Part shown: in pieces, positions 58,536 through 64,000 of the stretch
Layout of the letters: each line of letters begins with the position of its first letter
Numbering within the stretch: position 1 is the first letter of the stretch
Program-made: the position numbers and the translations under genes
Notes under the pieces: generated by a model
The model's database searches: none
What the model saw: the letters and a program-made list of their open reading frames with translations, nothing else
What the model was told of the DNA's origin: nothing
Assembly: GCA_028015205.1 (NCBI GenBank)
Contig: CM051512.1
Location: 20,677,139 to 20,741,138 of the forward strand
Source: Mytilisepta virgata
Taxonomy: Eukaryota; Mollusca; Bivalvia; Mytilida; Mytilidae
Reading direction: 5' to 3'
DNA length: 64,000 nt

Positions 58536-59406
58536 AAATTTTGTCATATTGTTTGTCTTTTTTAACTTATTGATCCATTCCTTTACCTCTTTGGCATACG
58601 AAAACCCCGAGAACTTCAGAAACACGATGTATTCTAATAAAGTTTATTAAGTAATGGTCTATCATTCACTGTTTATTTCTTTGATAACGTTATAAACAGT
58701 GTACATGCAGTAATAAATTATGTGATACAATTTCGTCGTACTACTACTTATCAGTACTCAAGGCCTAAAATTTTGCAACCAAAAACAGTCATCCTAAACG
58801 TTAAAGAGCAAATTACCTGAATGATCAAAAGGGATCCAACTAAAACCACCTTAAAACAGAGCTCTACTTGAGAAGGGTTAGATTTTACAAATTTTGCATA
58901 GTTGTAAAAGTAAATTTAAAATATCAATTTCAGGCTAGTACCGAAATACTAGCAACTGAACTGGAACGACCCTATTGGACTTGAAGTCCACCAGCAGCGT
59001 ATTGACTCAGTGGTGAAAAGAAAATTCTTTGATGCCAATTTTGCTGCAAAAGATGTGCACATTTCGTTGATTTAGGACGGATCAGTTGTGCTCGATGCCT
59101 AAGGTGTTGTAAACGAAAACAATAATCCAAAAACGATAAAAAGCAACTTGACAGTACATGTAATAATAAATTAATATAAACATTCTGTACACCGGAATGA
59201 AAAATACAGGTAATTTGCAAATGCATGGAAAATTTGAAAATTCAAAAGGACATCTTTATAATAGGGGTATAAATGAAACTCTTTGTTGGCTAGGGTCTTT
59301 GGGTAACAATATATTGAATGATTTAAGGTTTATCTGTTTATCTGTAAAAATGCATGTGATAAAATGAGTGCACAAAATTAAGGCTTAATTTTAAATTTTG
59401 CTTTAG

Positions 59407-59478
59407 AAAAATATCCAGCAATAAGATCGACAGTTTTCCAGAAGGCATATTCAAAGGTTTGGCCAATATCCAAAAGTT
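59407..59478 (+). CDS. Final LRR exon, gene B (diverged cassette)
   Basis: This is a 72-nt, phase 2/2 cassette with acceptor 'tttgctttag' and donor 'aagtt|gtaagt'. It encodes KISSNKIDSFPEGIF then KGLANIQKL. It is clearly different from the array and immediately precedes the C-terminal cap exon, so it is probably the fixed last repeat. Confidence 0.85.
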
Positions 59479-59811
59479 GTAAGTATGCCATAAAATATCA
59501 AAATACTTCTAAAACATAAAATGATTTATATAACCAGCTAGTAATGAATCCTTTTATATTTCTACAAAAAGACACACGGTAAATAAGTTGCAAAATAGTA
59601 AGAACGTGTCTCAGCTTATCAGATATTCAAGGGCATGCGTGATTTACCATGACGTTTGGCAGAGGATTAGTTCAGGGTTTTATTAGTGATGTCTTCACCA
59701 CAAGTTGATTTATCGTTACAGTGTTCCAATATCTAAGATGATGTTCCATCTGTCGTAACATTCCATGTACCTCTATCCATTTGTGACTACCACCGGATTA
59801 ACTTTGTTGAA

Positions 59812-59975
59812 CTTCACGACGGAAGAGGAATAGCTTACCCTTCCGGAGCACCTGAGTAAACTCCTGGTTCTTATATGAATTCGGGTTATCATTGTTTTTT
59901 AGTTTTCAGTTTCCCTGGTTTGTCTGTCTAATGGATTGCGTTTTTTTGGTTTGCTCCTTAGGTATATTTGGCTTT
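59812..59975 (+). repeat. Dispersed retroelement-tail repeat shared by both duplicates
   Basis: This is the equivalent of 195-370 in copy A, with 'cttacccttccggagcacct' and 'gctccttaggtatatttgg'. It predates the duplication. Confidence 0.7.
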
Positions 59976-60142
59976 CTTTCAAAATTATATCTTATGTACA
60001 TATTTTATTATGTCATTCTGGATTATATATGGAAAATTAAGTGTGTAATTGAGGATGAGTTCTTTTTAACTGAAGTTTTACATATTTTTAAAGAAAATAA
60101 ATTATGGATACACGTCATGTATATTAAATTTCATCTTTTCAG

Positions 60143-60309
60143 GCAAATAGATGTTGTGTTTGGATGCTCGGCAGATCTAGTTTCACTGTACTCCTGGATT
60201 ATCGAAACTAATATTACTAATAAATTTGAGCTAATCCTAAAGGATAACAATATACCTTACAATACTGATATCTGGTTGTCCGATATAACCCATTGCATTA
60301 CATCACAAG
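60143..60309 (+). CDS. LRR C-terminal cap exon, gene B
   Basis: This is a 167-nt exon with acceptor 'catcttttcag' and donor 'cacaag|gtaaat'. It is phase-compatible with the last LRR on its left and the stalk on its right. It encodes QIDVVFGCSADLVSLYSWII, then ETNITNKFELILKDN, and ends with DITHCITSQ. Trp at 60273-60275 replaces the stop in copy A. Two cysteines about 43 residues apart could close the cap. The usual four-Cys 'NPW.CDC' pattern is absent, so this is a non-standard cap. An N-glycosylation site (NIT) is present. Confidence 0.85.
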
Positions 60310-61034
60310 GTAAATGTACATTGTAGTCCTGTTTGATAATATATGTCTTCTCTGGGGTTTGAGTAGAAGCAATTATTAGATAAAAATCCTTTTGATGAGA
60401 TGCCTCCGACGTCATCTTTTTAGAATGATATGGGACCGTAAGAAGTCAGAGAAACATATCCATATGACACAAAAACCTTACGCGATACGTACATGTTCAC
60501 TTACGTTTAAGTAGCTGATAATTTTTTTCAGAATATACCAGCATATCCGTAATTCAGTTATATTTCGTGATTATATAGTATGCACCAAACGTATCAATCA
60601 TATAATACTTCCGAATTACCTATTAAAAGACAGGATGAATTCTAATCGTGCACACACGAGATTGTCATTATTGAGTGTCAGTATGACGAAATGACAGAAA
60701 ATCGGTAATTAACCAATTGTGATTAACAAATATCTCAATATTTAAGGGAAATAACATGGATTGTTGTGTTACTTTCTTAGAAAGATGGTCACAAAAAAGA
60801 AAAAAGAAAAAAAAAACATTTATGATTAAGACAAATCAAATAAGAAGGTAATAAAACATATTGATAAATACCGGTTCTAGACGGAATAAACAAATCCATT
60901 TAAGGATTGACTGTAATTTGTTTTCAGTCTATGAAGAAATAACTTCAATCACGTGATGCACAAAGCGTATTATTTGACAGTGTTCACCATGTGCATTGGG
61001 GTTATTTCGAATTGACTGAAAATAGAATTACTGT

Positions 61035-61251
61035 CAATGTTTACAATTTAATCCCAACGGTTGTTTTGACGTCTAAAACGTCTGGATTCCCTTTAATGAC
61101 GTCATAGTAGAAAAGAAAATTTAGTCTATGACATGATAGACGAAAACAATTGACCAATCAAATGACGCGTTACATCTAATATTAAATTATATTTATATAT
61201 GTGTGTGTGTGTATGTTATTCGGTGGCGTCCCAATGTTCATGGGATTGAAC
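61035..61251. mobile_element. ~217-bp insertion in copy B only
   Basis: Copy A shows the empty site ('attactgttattttcttgag'). The insert starts 'caatgtttacaatttaatcc' and ends 'tcatgggattgaacat', weakly inverted with respect to each other, with a short (TG)n inside. It is probably a MITE inserted after the gene duplication. Confidence 0.65.
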
Positions 61252-61510
61252 ATTTTCTTGAGATAGTCTATCACTAGAACAAACACACACAACATTATAA
61301 TAATAAAACATTTTTTACTGAACTTTTGTTAATTCATTCAAATTAAACGACTGACTTGTATCTGAAAAACAATCTCCAGTTAGAACAGACGTAAAATACT
61401 TGCTGAGATCACCTTTTTGATGTTTCGACTAAAGATGTTAATGTTAAGAAAAAAAAATTGCGTTTTAATTCTAAACTGGTTTTGGGGTATTTTTTTTATA
61501 AATATTTCAG

Positions 61511-61570
61511 AAGCTACGGATATTTCTACAAACTTGATGGATACAACAAACATTAGAAAGGTAACAAAAG
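61511..61570 (+). CDS. Stalk exon 1, gene B
   Basis: This 60-nt exon, phase 1/1, encodes ATDISTNLMDTTNIRKVTK, identical to copy A. The donor is 'aaaag|gtaggt'. Thr-rich extracellular linker. Confidence 0.8.
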
Positions 61571-61745
61571 GTAGGTTTTATTATGTAATATAAATAACAA
61601 ATATGCATTCCAGTTAATTGTCTAACTAGTTTTTAATTCAATTTTTAATATTTGCTGGCATACATCTTTCGATTTTTAGACTAGAAATATTCAAATGTCA
61701 GTTGCGTTTAATTTTTAACTTTCTGTTTTAAAAAAAAAACTTAAG

Positions 61746-61814
61746 AAGCTATGGATATCTCTATCCAAACTGCAGTCGTGACGGATACAACAGAAATTAG
61801 ACTGCCAACAGACG
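61746..61814 (+). CDS. Stalk exon 2, gene B
   Basis: This 69-nt exon, phase 1/1, has acceptor 'aaaacttaag' (weaker than copy A's 'aaaactttag') and donor 'gacg|gtaagt'. It encodes AMDISIQTAVVTDTTEIRL then PTD, with two substitutions from copy A (TD to AV). Confidence 0.78.
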
Positions 61815-62967
61815 GTAAGTTTTTCAAATTTGTTTATTATGTCGATTAGTTGAAATTCGTTTTTGTGTTGGTACATTCATTATCGTATTATTATTATTGC
61901 ATTAACCGATCCTTATTGGCATCTGTCCAAAAAAATTAACAGAGAGGGAGGAGTTTAAATAACTCCGTGGCTTTGAAATATTTGTCCATGATTCATAAGC
62001 ATAATTAACATTACAACAATGTCGAAGATTGACAAGTCTTCAATAGACCGATCACAATACACTGGTTATTTTAGCATCTATTCAAGGATGGATGGATGAA
62101 TTGTTTTTTAACGTCCAGTGGCACCCAGGTGCATATCAGAACGAAGCATCTATTCAAAAACAGCGATGCATACAATACAAATATGTAAGGTTACACAACG
62201 GCAGGTTATGTATATTTCAATCTGCTTTCCATGGCAAGAGGAACGTCTAAATTATGATTTGATAGGGGCTTTTAAATATTAGCTAACACCAACAATCTGA
62301 GCTCCCAGTCTTTCGTCTCACTAGTTTAATATACTGGCAAAATTTTAATTTCAGGCTTTTGACCATTTGCAATAAATTGGCAGAATTAAATGCAGCTCAT
62401 TAAGGGCTGAATGTGTCAAAAGTATTTGTATTTGCTGTGCTCGTTTTTCAGTGAAATGTAGATGTATTTCGGTTGGAATTTAGTGAATGTAAATACATAT
62501 TGTTCATAATTATGTGTCCGAGCAATGTATTCTCCAAAATTTGTGCATTCTTAATTTTAGCCAAATTATCATACAATTCCCATGTAGCCAGACAAATTAT
62601 ATAGATTATATTTAAATGCATCTAATCGATTGGATACAGAAACGTGAGCATAGTGTGGTTTAAATAAAGCTGACCATTTTTTTGAATTGTTTTTATTTAG
62701 ATACATATCTTTTATACCGATTTTCATGCACAAGTGTACGCATTTCGTCGATTTACGGCTCATCAGTTGTGCTGAAGTCCTAGAATGTAAGAAAAACCAA
62801 AACAACAATCCAAAAGGTTACAGAGCAAATTCAAAACTACCAAAATGACCAAAGGGTAAAGTCAAAACAATTTAAGGACAGAGCTTTGCACGACGCAGAT
62901 ACTCCTTAGATTTAACAAAATTTACAATTAAAACATATAATAAAAATAAATTACTTCCAAATTTCAG

Positions 62968-63027
62968 AACAATTAGAAAAAGTAACCACTTTCAAAGTTA
63001 CAGAAAAAATTGAACCGACCACTGATG
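62968..63027 (+). CDS. Stalk exon 3, gene B
   Basis: This 60-nt exon, phase 1/1, encodes QLEKVTTFKVTEKIEPTTD. Borders are 'aaatttcag' and 'gatg|gtaaat'. Confidence 0.8.
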
Positions 63028-63328
63028 GTAAATATTGTTATAATGTAATATTTTACAGTCCTACACTAGTTTTGGATATGTTCATATATCAATTAAGAAC
63101 AGATATACTACACAAATTAAATGGCTCTTTCATCTAAGTCAGTATGATAGATATATATTGTTTTAAAACAAATGGGAATGAAAGTTACATTCCACAATTT
63201 TTAATTAGTAATATTTCCATAGAAATTGTAATTTGGAATAAATATACTAACAACTGTGATATCCGTTGTAAATGCGGAAGCTTCTTCTAAATGGTAATCA
63301 AAACATGGACTTGTTATATTTGTTTCAG

Positions 63329-63537
63329 GAATTATTGTTACAACGGTTGGGGCTGTGCTTGGAGGTATTGCCAGTATTGTAGTTCTTCATCAGATTTTAC
63401 AGAACATGTTCACTGTGGCTTCTTTAACTAAGCATCTGGTAATTTCTTCTAGTTTTAAGGGACTGTCTATGGGCAAAATATTAAAAATCCGAAAGCTACT
63501 TATCGACAACCTGTTATCAAAACTTATTCTGGCGTAA
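63329..63537 (+). CDS. Transmembrane exon, gene B (long form ending in TAA)
   Basis: The acceptor is 'tttgtttcag'. It encodes the transmembrane helix GIIVTTVGAVLGGIASIVVL, then HQILQNMFTVASLTKHL and a basic segment, and ends at TAA 63535-63537. The internal phase-0 donor 'catctg|gtaatt' after 63438 is kept, so splicing to a downstream tail exon outside the window is possible, as proposed for gene A. Confidence 0.82.
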
Positions 63538-63694
63538 ATATTTAATGGGAGAAATTACACCCGTTATTAAAAGATTTTCAGGAAAACATAAATTTATGTT
63601 AAACTTTTAAACCTGTTTATTTGTATGGAAATCTATGATATATGCTTTTTATTATTGTTTTAATTTATACTTGATATTTTCAAAACATGATAGA

Positions 63695-63700
63695 AATAAA
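63695..63700 (+). promoter_or_regulatory. Candidate polyadenylation signal, gene B short-tail isoform
   Basis: AATAAA 158 bases after the TAA, at the same place as in copy A. Confidence 0.4.
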
Positions 63701-64000
63701 TCCAAACCTAAATGGCATAGTTGTCAATGTTTGGTGGGATTAAAAAAATCTTTAAGAGCCTTAAAGCGGTAAGAGTTTTCTGGAGAAAATATTTTTGAAT
63801 AATATTAAGTTTTTACTTATAATACAAAACAGGTTGAACTTAGATGCATTTATCATATAAATATGAAATATTCAAAATTCCAATTCTGACGAAGAGGCCG
63901 AATTTCCTGAAATTTTTAGTCGTATAATAACGAAATCAATAACAGTGTTGAAATTGCTTGCAACAAGTATAAGACATTCATGCAGATTCTCAAAACTATG

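Larger units (their letters stand above)
59771..64000 (+). repeat. Segmental duplication, copy B (3' end of LRR gene B)
   Basis: This corresponds to 1-4373 and runs off the right edge. All five exons keep identical lengths and phases. It has an extra insertion at 61035-61251 and lacks two repeat insertions present in copy A. Confidence 0.95.

Overview
The window is eukaryotic, AT-rich and intron-dominated. It has almost no long open frames, many dispersed repeats and short exons with canonical GT/AG borders. Tailed repeats, Penelope-like and CR1-like retroelement remnants, a Crypton-type recombinase and a tRNA-headed SINE together suggest a marine mollusc, most likely a bivalve such as a mussel. 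That assignment is inference from repeat content.

The main content is two tandem, same-strand copies of a gene for a leucine-rich-repeat (LRR) transmembrane protein. Only the 3' end of copy A is present (about 1-5150): C-terminal LRR cap, three Thr/Glu-rich stalk exons, transmembrane exon and a probable cytoplasmic-tail exon. Copy B runs from a signal peptide/LRRNT exon at 18248 to a transmembrane exon ending at 63537. Its 3' end (59771-64000) is a close duplicate of 1-4373. Every LRR exon is a 72-nt, 24-residue cassette with phase 2 at both ends, so any number can be spliced in or skipped without losing frame. Joining all 14 intact cassettes with the cap, stalk and transmembrane exons gives 1743 coding nt (580 residues), with all phases agreeing.

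Within copy B, single diverged LRR exons sit at 25.8, 29.7, 35.2 and 59.4 kb, and a decayed one at 28.7 kb. Between 37.15 and 57.6 kb lies an array of about 13 units of roughly 0.8-1.0 kb, each carrying a nearly identical LRR exon; one unit carries three exons at 227-bp spacing. Ten array exons look intact and five are truncated or mutated. Differences between array exons concentrate in codons 3-8 around the conserved Asn, while the second half of the exon is nearly invariant. An insertion of about 8.35 kb (42.42-50.78 kb) splits the array.

The rest is mobile-element debris: a degenerate CR1-like LINE (14.15-18.06 kb), an L1-like RT scrap (12.4-12.75 kb), Penelope-like remnants (22.1-22.7 and 26.1-26.8 kb) and their dispersed tails, a two-exon Crypton-type tyrosine recombinase (30.4-33.4 kb, minus strand), SINEs, small inverted-repeat elements, a 344-bp tandem duplication, minisatellites and a (TA)n tract. 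No functional rRNA or tRNA gene, CRISPR array or bacterial-style operon was seen.

The best candidate for an undescribed system is the expandable array of frame-neutral LRR cassettes, with coding variation concentrated on the predicted ligand-facing side. It could make a cell-surface receptor whose repeat number and binding face differ between transcripts or individuals.
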